Positions 51,276 through 60,090 are shown, counted from the first letter of the stretch. The stretch is 64,000 bases of DNA from Herbidospora galbida (GCF_005233835.1 NZ_SZQA01000001.1:434001-498000), one strand, 5' to 3'. Translations and numbers: made by a program. The notes: a model not told the origin generated them from the sequence alone.

Positions 51276-51727
51276 GCGTCGTCGCTGTCGCGCAGAGAGT
51301 GGATCATGCTCTTCAAGAGCCGGAAGGCGTCCGACTGCTCGGTCTCGGTCAGGCCGGCCAGCATCCTCAGCTCGACCGATCGGACCGCCACGGTCGCCTT
51401 CTCGAGGCTCCGGCGGCCACGGGGCGTGAGTCGCGCGGGAAGCGCCTTCCCGACGGGGGCCTCGTCGGGCCTGGTCACGTAGCCATCTCGTTCCAGGGCT
51501 TGGAGCAGCACGTTCATCGACTGTCGGGTCACGAACGCGCCCCGCGCGAGTTCGGAGTTGGACAGGCCGGGTCGTTGAGCCAGCAGTTCGAGGCAGGAGT
51601 AGTGGGTCACGCTCATCCCGAGCGGCCGCAGCACCTCTTCCATGGCCACGCGGAGGGCGCTCGACGCCTCTTTCAACAGGTAGCCCAGTGACGTCTCCAG
51701 ATTGACGCCGGCACCGTTTTGACTCAT
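51269..51727 (-). CDS. MarR-family transcriptional regulator
   Basis: The 152-residue winged-helix protein has SVTHYSCLELLAQRPGLSNSELARGAFVTRQSMNVLLQALERDGYVTR followed by an Asp/Arg wing and a C-terminal dimer helix. It is divergent from the VOC gene, with two near-identical palindromes (51726-51743, 51755-51770) in the 62-bp spacer, one overlapping its own start codon. It therefore most likely represses both genes. The inducer is unknown. Confidence 0.9.
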   Translation of the reverse strand: MSQNGAGVNLETSLGYLLKEASSALRVAMEEVLRPLGMSVTHYSCLELLAQRPGLSNSELARGAFVTRQSMNVLLQALERDGYVTRPDEAPVGKALPARLTPRGRRSLEKATVAVRSVELRMLAGLTETEQSDAFRLLKSMIHSLRDSDDAT

Positions 51728-51743
51728 GTCAGTATTCTGACAT
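51726..51743. promoter_or_regulatory. MarR operator 1
   Basis: ATGTCAGTATTCTGACAT is a perfect dyad with 7-bp arms around TATT. It overlaps the MarR start codon, fitting autorepression. Confidence 0.8.
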
Positions 51744-51754
51744 AGATTGCCTCG

Positions 51755-51770
51755 TGTCAGGAATCTGACA
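51755..51770. promoter_or_regulatory. MarR operator 2
   Basis: TGTCAGGAATCTGACA repeats the arms of operator 1 with a different 4-base centre. The centres are 28 bp apart, close to the VOC gene ribosome site (GGAGGAG). Confidence 0.8.
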
Positions 51771-51789
51771 TGAATGGAGGAGCATCATC

Positions 51790-52158
51790 ATGCCCGTCAC
51801 CGGCCCCGACTTCATCTCCCTCCAGGCGCGCGACCTCGGCGCCTCGCAGGCGTTCTACGAGCGGTACCTCGGTCTCGTCCGTTCCCAGGCCGGACCTCCG
51901 CACGCCGTCGTCTTCGAGACGAAGCCGATCGCGTTCGCCCTCCGCGACGTCGTTCCCGGGACCGATCTCGCCTCCGTCACCCAGCCCGGCATCGGCGCCG
52001 CGATCTGGCTCCACGCCACCGACGTCCAGGCCATTCACGACGCTCTCGCCGCAGACGGTCACACCATCGTCTCCGCACCGATCGACGGCCCCTTCGGCCG
52101 GACGTTCACCTTCGCCGACCCCGACGGCTACCAGGTCACCCTCCACGACCGCGCCTGA
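51790..52158 (+). CDS. VOC-family protein controlled by MarR regulator
   Basis: The 122-residue VOC module begins GPDFISLQARDLGASQAFYERYLGL and ends FTFADPDGYQVTLHDRA, with the metal-ligand position Gln-Val-Thr at the last strand. ATG 51790 lies after GGAGGAG. The divergent MarR gene and twin operators point to induction by a toxic or aromatic compound, and resistance or degradation is the likely role. Confidence 0.87.
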   Translation: MPVTGPDFISLQARDLGASQAFYERYLGLVRSQAGPPHAVVFETKPIAFALRDVVPGTDLASVTQPGIGAAIWLHATDVQAIHDALAADGHTIVSAPIDGPFGRTFTFADPDGYQVTLHDRA

Positions 52159-52593
52159 CAGCCGGTGCCCCGAGGTGTCCCGCGGCAGGAGCCACGGCAT
52201 CACGGGCAAGAACCGTGAAGCGCGCCACCAGGAAAGACACCTACGAACGCCCTGCGCAGATCACCCTGAGAAGACCGAGACCGCCGTCGGCATCGGTTCC
52301 CGAATCGAGCCCCCTGACGCCCAATCCCGTGCAGCGGCAGCAGGTCTGACTTGGCCCTTCGGCCGCCTGGAGCAGCCGGTTCGGCGCATCCCACTCATTG
52401 ATGCGACGCAGCTGCTGGCGGCCGGCACCGACATGGACGCCGTGCGCCGGGTGCCGGACCGGCGTCCCGCATGCCGCGCGTAATCGAGTGCGATCAGAAG
52501 GGCGTCCCGGTCTGTCTTCACACACCGACCATGGGCGCCCTTCGCCATGCCCGCAGCCGATCACCGATTCTCACATCAGCGATCTGGCGGCCG
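52159..52593. other. Gene-free stretch, possible mobile-element remnant
   Basis: No convincing gene is seen in these 435 bp. On the reverse strand VKTDRDALLIALDYARH (from about 52526 leftward) weakly resembles the N terminus of the same transposase family as the 51060 relic, but in the opposite orientation and without continuation. Codon bias in the other frames is absent. Confidence 0.3.
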
Positions 52594-53307
52594 TCACTCG
52601 CAGCGCTTCGTGGTGTCGGCGCCGGGGCCGCCGTTGCAGGAGTCGACGCCGACACCGCCGTCCAGCGCGTCGGCGCCGGTGCCGCCGTTCAGTTCGTCCG
52701 CGTCGGCGTCACCGCGCAGTTCGTCGTCGCCGCTGCCGCCGTTCAGTTCGTCGGTGCCGGCGCCGCCGCTCAGGTCGTCGCTCCCCGTGCCGCCCAGGAG
52801 CTCGTCGGTCCCGATGCCGCCGCGCAGCTCGTCGTCGCCCGCCTCGCCGCGGAGCGTGTCGTCGCCGCCGTTGCCGCGGAGGTTGTCGTCGCCCTTGCCG
52901 CCGCGCAGGTCGTCGGCGTTACCGCTGCCGCGCAGCTCGTCGTCGCCGTCGCCGCCGAGGACGACGACCCGCTGTCCCTTCGGCAGGATGTTCACCTGGA
53001 CGACGTCGTCCCCGTCCCCCGCCACGACCTTGATCTTCGTGGCGATCTTGACCACCACCGTGGTCGGGCTCTCCGCGACGCAGCCCTTGATCGAGCCGGC
53101 CTCGTCCTCCAGCCGGATGACGTCACCGTCCTGGGTGATGGTGAGGTCGTTGGCGACCCCGGGCTCGGCCGTGTAGAAGAGCTGTCCGCCGGTCCCCTCG
53201 GCGCACGTCCCGGCGATCACCGGGGCGGCCGCGGCGGGGACGGCTAACGCGGGCAGGACCAGCAGCGTGCCCGCCGCCAGCAACGCCGATCTTCTGAGAG
53301 TCGCCAT
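52594..53307 (-). CDS. Secreted RTX-type calcium-binding repeat protein
   Basis: The 237-residue protein has a Sec signal peptide (LRRSALLAAGTLLVLPALAVPAAA). A ~90-residue beta-rich part precedes about 14 tandem RTX-like nonapeptides of the GGxGxDxLxG type (GGDGDDELRG, GGKGDDNLRG, GGAGTDELNG), which bind Ca2+ and fold as a beta-roll. The end NGGPGADTTKRCE has a Cys that may pair with DSC a few residues earlier. Sec export is unlike Gram-negative RTX toxins using type I secretion. No lytic or enzymatic domain is present. Confidence 0.85.
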   Translation of the reverse strand: MATLRRSALLAAGTLLVLPALAVPAAAAPVIAGTCAEGTGGQLFYTAEPGVANDLTITQDGDVIRLEDEAGSIKGCVAESPTTVVVKIATKIKVVAGDGDDVVQVNILPKGQRVVVLGGDGDDELRGSGNADDLRGGKGDDNLRGNGGDDTLRGEAGDDELRGGIGTDELLGGTGSDDLSGGAGTDELNGGSGDDELRGDADADELNGGTGADALDGGVGVDSCNGGPGADTTKRCE

Positions 53308-53409
53308 GGTTCCTCCTGTGTGTGGTTCTCCGCTGAGACCTCACGTTAGGAACCGCGGCCGTCCCGGATCAGCGGAGCCGCCCCTAGAGATTCGGGGGGT
53401 TTCCCCCAT

Positions 53410-53441
53410 GCCGCCGGACACCGGCGTCGGAGTCCGGCGGC
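53410..53441. terminator. Hairpin after carboxylesterase gene
   Basis: Perfect 10-bp arms GCCGCCGGAC and GTCCGGCGGC flank a 12-base loop, 10 bp past the carboxylesterase stop. It separates that transcript from the RTX-type gene downstream on the same strand. Confidence 0.7.
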
Positions 53442-53451
53442 GCTCAGCGGG

Positions 53452-55059
53452 TCAGGATCGCGCGGTCAGCGTGTCCCAGAAGGCCAGGTTGTGGGCGGCG
53501 GCCTGGTCCCAGGGGCCGACGCCGTGGGGGCCGAGGTCCAGTCGCTGGACGTAGGGCGTGGGGTCGCCGGGCCGTACCGGCTGCCAGCGCGGCAGGCCGG
53601 GACCGTTGGGGTCGCCGGTGGCGGCGAACCGCGTCCAGTAGTCGATCATCGTGTCGCTCAGCCGGCGCTGCTGCCTGTTCAGGGGGGTGGTGAGGGAGGT
53701 GGTGTCGAACAGGTACGACAGTTCCGAGCTGTGGAAGGCGAGCGGCCGGATGCCGTGGGACAGGGGGAAGAGCGGGGGCGCGGTCCGGTCGGTGAACTCG
53801 TAGGCGTAGGTGGGCACGTGCTCGGCGAACAGCAGGTTGCTGTCGCGGGCCACCCACGTCCACTCGAAGTCGCTCATGACGGCCGCCAGGGCCTGCAGCG
53901 GCGAACCGTGCGCGCTCGACGGATACTTCGCCAGCACGGCGGCGGCCTTGTCCCCGAAGTTCTTCCGTACGGCGGCCTCGTACGCCTCCTGCCCGGGGTC
54001 GGTGAAGAGCAGCGAGGCGAACAGCGTGCCCTCGTCGCGGGTGGTCCCGGCCACCACGGGCACCCGGTGGAACCGCCCCTCCGCGAACACCTTCGCGGGA
54101 TCCTCCGGCAGGACGGCGTTGCCGTAGCCCGGCAGCGGCAGCGGCGTCCGGGCGAGCAGCTCGGGCACCGACTTGCCGCGCAGGCAGGCCAGCGCGGTGG
54201 CCGGATCGACGCACCCGAGCTCGGCGGCGATCACCTGGCCGTAGCCCTCGTGCGCCTCACGCGGGAGCCACAGCGGCGCGCCGAGGAAGGCGGTGACGCC
54301 GGCGGCGGCGAAGTCGCCCATCCGGCAGGCGCTGCTCTGCATGATCGCCCGATGGAACAGCCCGGCGGCGGAGGGCGAGGCGAGCTGCGCGCACACCGAG
54401 TGCGAGCCGGCCGACTCCCCCGCGAGCGTCACGTTGCGCGGATCGCCGCCGAAGGCGGCGACGTTGCGGGCCACCCAGCGCAGGGCGGCCTGCTGGTCCT
54501 CGATGCCGAAGGCGCCGCTGTTCTCCAGCCCCGGATAGCCGTAGAAACCGAAAACTCCCAGCCGGTAGTTGACGGTCACCACGACCACGTCACCCCGGAC
54601 GGCGAGCCGTCGGGCGTCGTTGTCGCTGCCCGCCCCCGTCATCAGGCCGCCACCGTGCAACCAGACCACGACCGGCTTCCGCCGCGTGGACGAAGCGTCG
54701 GCCGGCGCGACCACATCCAGGTAGAGACAGTCCTCGCTGTCGCTGGCGGGGAGGCGCGTGACACCGGGAAGCTGGGCGCATCGATCACCGAAGACCGTCG
54801 CGGCGCGCACCCCCTGCCACGGCGCGACCGGCTGCGGCGACCGCCACCGCAACTCGCCGACGGGTGGAGCGGCGTAGGGGATGCCCCGGAAGATCCGGTG
54901 GTCCTTCGCCAACGCGCCACGCAGCCAGCCGGAGTCAGTGCGGACCGTGGCGGCGGCCTGGCCGCCGGACGGGGTCGCGGTCGCGGCGGCGGGTGACGCC
55001 GTTGTCATGAGGGTGGCCGCGGCCACGAGGGCGGTGACTCTTCGCCATAAGGGGATCAT
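53452..55059 (-). CDS. Exported type-B carboxylesterase
   Basis: The 535-residue protein has a signal peptide (RRVTALVAAATLMTTASPAAA) and the type-B order: GIPYAAPPVGELRW, SEDCLYLDVV, VWLHGGGLMTGAGS, the nucleophile elbow LAGESAGSHS with Ser216, Glu near DEGTLF and His in AFHSSELSYLF. It would hydrolyse carboxylic esters outside the cell. ATG 55059 is preceded six bases upstream by TACCTT, a possible leaderless -10; a GTG at 55083 in frame is an alternative. Confidence 0.88.
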   Translation of the reverse strand: MIPLWRRVTALVAAATLMTTASPAAATATPSGGQAAATVRTDSGWLRGALAKDHRIFRGIPYAAPPVGELRWRSPQPVAPWQGVRAATVFGDRCAQLPGVTRLPASDSEDCLYLDVVAPADASSTRRKPVVVWLHGGGLMTGAGSDNDARRLAVRGDVVVVTVNYRLGVFGFYGYPGLENSGAFGIEDQQAALRWVARNVAAFGGDPRNVTLAGESAGSHSVCAQLASPSAAGLFHRAIMQSSACRMGDFAAAGVTAFLGAPLWLPREAHEGYGQVIAAELGCVDPATALACLRGKSVPELLARTPLPLPGYGNAVLPEDPAKVFAEGRFHRVPVVAGTTRDEGTLFASLLFTDPGQEAYEAAVRKNFGDKAAAVLAKYPSSAHGSPLQALAAVMSDFEWTWVARDSNLLFAEHVPTYAYEFTDRTAPPLFPLSHGIRPLAFHSSELSYLFDTTSLTTPLNRQQRRLSDTMIDYWTRFAATGDPNGPGLPRWQPVRPGDPTPYVQRLDLGPHGVGPWDQAAAHNLAFWDTLTARS

Positions 55060-55185
55060 CGCCCGAAGGTACAAGATCGACACTGTCCGGACGCCGTTCC
55101 GTCCGGAACCTGGCGCGAATAGACGTGTCGCCGCTCGCCGGCCGATGTGCGGGTGCGCGGCTCGGCATCGGCCCGCACCGGATGC

Positions 55186-55737
55186 TCAGCCTCTGAGCGG
55201 ACGCAAGGCCGAGCCCCAGGCCAGGACCTGGTCGAGGACGAGGTTCAGCCGGTCTTCGTGGAGGGCGGCCGGCTTGAAGCCGTCGGCGAAGTCGGTGTGG
55301 ATCGACAGCCCCACCTGGTTCGACACGGTGGCCACGCTGAGCAGGCCCAGGACGTGGCGCAGGTGCGCGATCGCCCGGGGCGCTCCGTCGACGCCGTAGC
55401 CGACGAACCCGGCCGCCTTGTTGCTCCATTCGGCGTACAGGAAGTCGAGGGCGTTCTTGAGCGCGCCGGGGTAGGAGTTGTTGTACTCGGGGGTCACGAT
55501 GACGAACGCGTCCAGGGGCGAGATCGTGGCCGACCAGCGCCTGGTGTGCTCGTGCTGATAGCGGCCCGTGGCGGGGTGCTCGGGTTCGTCCACGTTGCCC
55601 AGGCCGTAGTCCTTCAGATCGATGAGTTCGTACTCGGCGTCGCCTCGCTTGATCGCCAGATCGCGGACCCAGTGCGCCACCGCCTCGCCGTTGCGGCCGG
55701 GACGCGTGCTACCCAGGATGATGCCCACCTTCAGCAT
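55186..55737 (-). CDS. NADPH-dependent FMN reductase-family flavoprotein
   Basis: The 183-residue flavodoxin-fold protein opens KVGIILGSTRPGRNGEAVAHW, with the phosphate-binding loop GSTRPGR, and has the flavin-binding VTPEYNNSYPGALKNALDFL. It reduces quinones, azo dyes or flavin with NAD(P)H. It is divergent from the AraC gene with a 114-bp spacer, so it is the likely target of that regulator. Confidence 0.9.
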   Translation of the reverse strand: MLKVGIILGSTRPGRNGEAVAHWVRDLAIKRGDAEYELIDLKDYGLGNVDEPEHPATGRYQHEHTRRWSATISPLDAFVIVTPEYNNSYPGALKNALDFLYAEWSNKAAGFVGYGVDGAPRAIAHLRHVLGLLSVATVSNQVGLSIHTDFADGFKPAALHEDRLNLVLDQVLAWGSALRPLRG

Positions 55738-55839
55738 GCGGAATGCCTCCTCGCTCGGTTACGAGAACCACCGTAGGGAGAGCGGCTGAGATGGTGAATG
55801 CGTGATTATCCAATATTTTTAAGCGATCGTCTCAGGGGC

Positions 55840-55845
55840 TAGACT
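55840..55845 (+). promoter_or_regulatory. -10-like hexamer TAGACT six bases before AraC start
   Basis: TAGACT fits TAnnnT and ends six bases before ATG 55852, the spacing seen for leaderless transcripts. No good -35 is visible. Confidence 0.4.
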
Positions 55846-55851
55846 CTGCGC

Positions 55852-56781
55852 ATGGACATGCTCAGCGACGTGGTGGCCTTCATGCGATGCGGCCGCCCCA
55901 CCTCCCTCCGTGTCTCGTGGAGGGCGCCCTGGGGAGTGTCGTTCCGCGTGGCGCCCGGGTCCGCGGGGTTCCACGTGGTGCTGCGCGGGTCCTGCTGGCT
56001 CATTCCCGCCGATGGCCAACCCGTTCCGCTGAGCGTGGGCGACGTGGTGTTCCTGCCGCACAGCGGCCCGTTCGGGCTGGCCGACGATCCCGCGAGGCCG
56101 CTGGTCGAGTCCGACTGCGCCCCGCACTCGGAACTGTTCGCCTCGGCCGGCCTGGGGGGTGAGGGAACCGAGACGGTGACCCTGGCCTGCAGCTACCAGC
56201 TCGACCCCGACCGCACCCACCCGATCCTCAATGCGCTGCCCGGCGTGATCCACCTGCCCAAGACGCTCGGCACCCATCCGGAACTGCGCGCCGCCGTCGA
56301 ACTGCTGGCCGCCGAGATCGACAACCCGCGCCCCGGCACCGACACCGTCGTGACGTCCCTGCTCGACATGCTGCAGCTCTACGTCCTGCGGGCCTACTTC
56401 GAGACCCAGGAGGAGCCCTGCACGATGTCCGGGTGGGCCGCCGCACTCGCCGACCCGGGTATCGGCCGGGCACTCGACGCCATCCACCGCACCCCGGCCC
56501 ACCGCTGGACGGTCGAGTCGCTCGCCGTCCACGCGGGCATGTCGCGGGCCGGCTTCGCGCGCCGGTTCACGGGACTGGTCGGGCAGCCGCCGCTGGCGTA
56601 CCTGACCTGGTGGCGCCTGGCGAGCGCGGCCCGCATGCTGCACGAGTCCGAGGCGTCGGTGGCGGAGGTGGCCGAACGCGTGGGTTACGGATCGGAGTTC
56701 GCCTTCGGCAACGCCTTCAAGCGCGAGTTCGGCGTCGCGCCGGGCCGCTTCCGGCAACGAGCCGGCCGCGGAGCCGCTTGA
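55852..56781 (+). CDS. AraC-family regulator with cupin_6 domain
   Basis: The 309-residue protein has an N-terminal cupin_6 domain (FHVVLRGSCWLIPADGQPVPLSVGDVVFLPHSGPFGLADDP) and a C-terminal double HTH (TVESLAVHAGMSRAGFARRFTGLVGQPPLAYLTWWRL and VAEVAERVGYGSEFAFGNAFKREFG). This type often controls divergent oxidoreductase genes, here the FMN reductase. The inducer is unknown. Confidence 0.9.
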   Translation: MDMLSDVVAFMRCGRPTSLRVSWRAPWGVSFRVAPGSAGFHVVLRGSCWLIPADGQPVPLSVGDVVFLPHSGPFGLADDPARPLVESDCAPHSELFASAGLGGEGTETVTLACSYQLDPDRTHPILNALPGVIHLPKTLGTHPELRAAVELLAAEIDNPRPGTDTVVTSLLDMLQLYVLRAYFETQEEPCTMSGWAAALADPGIGRALDAIHRTPAHRWTVESLAVHAGMSRAGFARRFTGLVGQPPLAYLTWWRLASAARMLHESEASVAEVAERVGYGSEFAFGNAFKREFGVAPGRFRQRAGRGAA

Positions 56782-56995
56782 ACCGCGCTGCTGCGGGTCT
56801 GCGCGTTGAAATGAATGCGTTCAGAATCGACTGTGTCGACTGCTCTGCACTCGCCCGCGGGACCGGTGCGACGACCCAGCCCCCGAAGACGGGTTGACCA
56901 GGCGTTATCACCGGCTGCCGCCGGAGATCGGCCCCACGGGATCGCCACTGCCGCCGGATGTCGACCGCCCGGAGATGACTCGCGTCAGGGAGATG

Positions 56996-57024
56996 TTGAC
57001 AGCCCATTTGTGAGCCCCAACACT
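56996..57024 (+). promoter_or_regulatory. Promoter of the GH5 gene
   Basis: TTGACA is a perfect -35 box, followed after 17 bases by AACACT, a weak -10 box. The predicted start near 57031 is upstream of the 57055 palindrome, so a bound repressor would block elongation. Confidence 0.5.
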
Positions 57025-57054
57025 TTCGGAAACACGGCAGAAACACGAGACAGA

Positions 57055-57068
57055 TGTTAGCGCTAACA
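57055..57068. promoter_or_regulatory. LacI-type operator upstream of GH5 gene
   Basis: TGTTAGCGCTAACA is a perfect 14-bp dyad with the central GCGC typical of LacI-family sites. The actinomycete cellulose regulator CebR uses a 14-bp dyad of the same form (TGGGAGCGCTCCCA). The LacI-type gene at 63076 is a candidate binder. Confidence 0.65.
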
Positions 57069-57129
57069 GCTCCTCACTGATCTGCCGTGTTCCGCTCCCC
57101 GCAGTGCAGATCTAGTGATGGGACATCTC

Positions 57130-58629
57130 ATGGCACTGAACATGGCGTCTGATGGTCACTCATCAGGACCATCGTTGCGCCGGTTACTGGTCGCCGCCGT
57201 GGTGACCGTGCTCACCGCAGCGGTGAGCCTCGTCGTCTCCGCGCCATCGGCCCATGCCGCCACCAGCCACTTCCGGGGCATGAACTGGGCCGTGCTGGGT
57301 GACAACTTCACCACCGGCACACTCGTCGTGCAGGGCCTGAGTCAGTCCGACAGCAATGCGACGGTTCGCGCCAAGGCCAACGCGATCTACGACAGCATGG
57401 AATACCTCATGGGCGTCAACACCGTCCGGCTGCCCATCAACACGCACACCGTGGCCAACACGAACTGGTGGAACTCCTACCGCGGCGCCATCGACGCCGC
57501 CACCGAGCGGGGATTCAAGGTCATCCTGGCCTACTGGGAGGACGGCGCCGCCTCCGGCGGCCGGATCACCAACCTCGCCGCGTGGAACACGATGTGGTCC
57601 AGCGTGACCAGCACGTACGGCTCGAACGGCAACGTCTACTTCGAGCCGATGAACGAACCGCACGGCTACAGCTCGGCGGAGTGGCGCAACGTCGCGGCCA
57701 ACTGGCTCAGCTACCACACGTCGGCGGTGCCCGGCCGGGTGCTCATCGGCGGCACCGGCTTCAGCCAGGACCTGCGGGACATCTGCAACGACAGCCGCTT
57801 CAACTCGACGCTGCTGTCCTTCCACTACTACACCTTCTTCTACGGCGCGATGACCTACGACGAATTCCGGAGCCACATCCAGACGCGTCTGGGCAACTGC
57901 GCCTCCCGCGCGGTCGCGACCGAGTTCGGCGCGCCGATGGCCACCGGCCTCAACTACGGCGACCCGAACAGCACCGACAACTTCGTGCGCTACCTCCGCG
58001 CCATGGCCCAGGTCATGCGGGACAACCAGATGGGCGGCACCTACTGGCCCGCCCTCGGCGGCAAGGTGACGGCGGGCCTCGGCTACGACCACTACTCGAT
58101 GTTCGCCCTCGGCGGCAGCGGCACCAACCTCAACCTGTCCACCCGCAACGGCTACGGCGCCAACCGGGTCCGGTACGCCTGGGGCGACGCCGTCAACGAC
58201 TCCCCCTCTCCCTCGGCATATCGGATCGACGCGCGCCACAGCGGCAAGGCCATGGAAGTCCGGCAGCCGAACACCAGCAACGGCGCGCGGGTCGGCCAGT
58301 ACACCTACGGCGGCAACGCGTGGCAGCAGTGGCAGTTCCAGGACGCCGGCAGCGGCTACTGGCGCATCGTCAGCCGTCACAGCGGGAAGTGCCTCGACGT
58401 GGTGAGCGCCTCGACCGCCGACGGCGCCGAGCTCGTCCAGTACACCTGCGGCACCGGCGCCAACCAGCAGTTCCAGATGGTCACCAACGGCGGTTACTTC
58501 CAGCTCCGGGCGCGGCACAGCGGCAAGTGCGTGGACGTGCCGGCCGCTTCGACCGCGGACGGCGTGATCCTCAAGCAGTACACGTGCAACACCGGCGCCA
58601 ACCAGCAGTGGTCGCGTACGGGCGTCTAG
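57130..58629 (+). CDS. Secreted GH5 endoglucanase/mannanase with C-terminal ricin-type lectin domain
   Basis: The ~499-residue protein has a signal peptide (RRLLVAAVVTVLTAAVSLVV to PSAHA) and a GH5 barrel with the acid/base Glu (~175) in YFEPMNEPHG and nucleophile Glu (~264) in ATEFGAP. After an SPSPS hinge it has a ricin B-like domain of three units, each with SGK(C/A) and QQW/QQF ends (WQQWQF, NQQFQM, NQQWSR). It hydrolyses beta-linked glucan or mannan. In-frame ATG 57118 is an alternative start; ATG 57130 has GGGA seven bases before it. Confidence 0.88.
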   Translation: MALNMASDGHSSGPSLRRLLVAAVVTVLTAAVSLVVSAPSAHAATSHFRGMNWAVLGDNFTTGTLVVQGLSQSDSNATVRAKANAIYDSMEYLMGVNTVRLPINTHTVANTNWWNSYRGAIDAATERGFKVILAYWEDGAASGGRITNLAAWNTMWSSVTSTYGSNGNVYFEPMNEPHGYSSAEWRNVAANWLSYHTSAVPGRVLIGGTGFSQDLRDICNDSRFNSTLLSFHYYTFFYGAMTYDEFRSHIQTRLGNCASRAVATEFGAPMATGLNYGDPNSTDNFVRYLRAMAQVMRDNQMGGTYWPALGGKVTAGLGYDHYSMFALGGSGTNLNLSTRNGYGANRVRYAWGDAVNDSPSPSAYRIDARHSGKAMEVRQPNTSNGARVGQYTYGGNAWQQWQFQDAGSGYWRIVSRHSGKCLDVVSASTADGAELVQYTCGTGANQQFQMVTNGGYFQLRARHSGKCVDVPAASTADGVILKQYTCNTGANQQWSRTGV

Positions 58630-58970
58630 AGCTGTCCGGGTAGGTCCGTGCGCCGGTGCACGTGGATCAGATCGGCCGGGGACCGGCCCTGCGCGTCGGC
58701 CACGTCGACGCGTGCCCCGGCCGCACGCAGGGCACGGACCAGCGCGGGCGGCCCGATCGCGACCGCGTGGTGCAGCGGGGTGCTCGGGCCCGCGCGGTCC
58801 GGCGCCCAGCCGGCGGGAGGGCGGGAAGGACCGCCTGCCGCACCAGGGGGTGCAGCTCGTCGAGGGTCAGCCGCCCGGCGCGAGGGAGATCGAGGTCGGC
58901 TCGGTGTAGTCGATCTTGACCTGACCCCCTCGACCTTGCCCTGATCGTGGAGCGTGGTGTCGACGGTCAT
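58630..58970 (-). pseudogene. Ankyrin-repeat protein remnant
   Basis: On the reverse strand STPLHHAVAIGPPALVRALR and the following DAQGRSPADLIHVHRR form one ankyrin repeat and part of a second, ending at a stop near 58626. Upstream, RLTLDELHPLVRQAVLPALP reads well only in another frame, so a frameshift separates the parts. Further upstream DYTEPTSISLAPGG looks like the end of an unrelated exported protein. This is decayed coding DNA. Confidence 0.5.
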
Positions 58971-59178
58971 CTTCCGATCGCCGACCGCTTCGCCTGGCGA
59001 GGCGGGCCGCCGGGGCTGCGTTCTGACGGAGATGCGCGCTTTGCGGGGGCTGTCCCTACCGCGTACGGGAGCCTCAGCCGCAGTGCCGATACGCCTGCTC
59101 GCCGCATTCTGTGATCAACCGGACCACCGAATGATGGGTGACGCCATCCCCACAGCACCCGTCCCCAGAGGATCAGTC
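58971..59178. other. Upstream region of the lipoprotein hydrolase gene
   Basis: No gene or clear regulatory site is seen. AGAGGATCAG at 59167-59176 serves as ribosome site for the next gene. Confidence 0.4.
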
Positions 59179-60090
59179 ATGTCCCCCACCACGCCCAGCC
59201 GCCGGTCCGTCCCCCGCGCTCTGCCGGTTCTCGCCCTGCTGGCCGTCTGCGCCGTCACGGCCTGCAGCGGCCAGGACTCCCCTTCCGCGCCTCCGGCCGC
59301 CACCCCAGCCGCCTCGGCCGAGAACGCTGGAGCGGAGCTGCACATGATCGAGAATGACGGTCACCGGCTGGCCTTCTACGTCATGCGGGGCGACAGCTCC
59401 ACCATCGTCCTGGATTCGGGCGGCGGCGAGTCGTCCTCGCAGTGGAAGGACATCGTTCCCCGACTTCACGCAGCCACCAGGGCCACCGTCATCACCTACG
59501 ACCGGGCCGGTCTCGGCAAGAGCGACGTGGTGCCCGGGCCGTGGAAGGTCGAGAGCGCGGTCGGCGACCTCAAGGCGGGACTCAAGCAGTTGGGCGTCAC
59601 CAAGGACGTGATCCTGGTGTCCCACTCCCAGGGTGGCGAGATCGCGAACCACCTTGCCCAGGACAATCCGGAGATGCTCTCCGGTGCGGTCCTGGTCGAC
59701 GCCAACCTCCCGCAGTTCTTCACCGACGAGCAGATCCCCCGTCTCGTGGCCGCGGGCCGGCCGGCGGTGGACGCGGCGAAGAAAGACCCGGCGAAACCGG
59801 AGAACCGCCAGCTCATCGCCACCGCCGAGGGGTTCGCCGCGGCGCACCGGGCGTTCCACGAGGTGACGTGGCCGGGCTCGGTGCCGGTGACGGTCATCGT
59901 CTCGGAGAAGACTCCGTTCGATGGCTCTCCCGTGGACGCCCGGCGCTGGCGTGACGCCGCCGCTTCGTTCGTCCAGGCGGCGCCCAATCGAAAGCTCGTC
60001 ACCGCCGAGGGCACCTCCCACGATGTGCCGGCGGAACGTCCCGACCTCGTGCTCCAGGAGATCGAGGACATGTTCGCCGCACAGCACTGA
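59179..60090 (+). CDS. Alpha/beta hydrolase lipoprotein
   Basis: The 303-residue protein has a lipoprotein signal with lipobox AVTACSG (Cys29), then an alpha/beta-hydrolase fold: VLDSGGGESSSQW in the oxyanion loop, YDRAGLGKSD, the nucleophile elbow LVSHSQGGE with Ser, and His near EGTSHDVPAE. It would be anchored outside the membrane and act on a small ester, lactone or amide. AGAGG precedes the ATG. It has no obvious link with the flanking cellulases. Confidence 0.85.
   Translation: MSPTTPSRRSVPRALPVLALLAVCAVTACSGQDSPSAPPAATPAASAENAGAELHMIENDGHRLAFYVMRGDSSTIVLDSGGGESSSQWKDIVPRLHAATRATVITYDRAGLGKSDVVPGPWKVESAVGDLKAGLKQLGVTKDVILVSHSQGGEIANHLAQDNPEMLSGAVLVDANLPQFFTDEQIPRLVAAGRPAVDAAKKDPAKPENRQLIATAEGFAAAHRAFHEVTWPGSVPVTVIVSEKTPFDGSPVDARRWRDAAASFVQAAPNRKLVTAEGTSHDVPAERPDLVLQEIEDMFAAQH

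Larger units (their letters stand above)
56782..57129. other. Intergenic region ahead of the GH5 gene
   Basis: These ~350 bp hold no gene. They contain a good promoter (56996-57024), the palindrome TGTTAGCGCTAACA (57055-57068) and ACTTTCGGAAA near 57022. The first ~200 bp show nothing recognisable. Confidence 0.6.
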
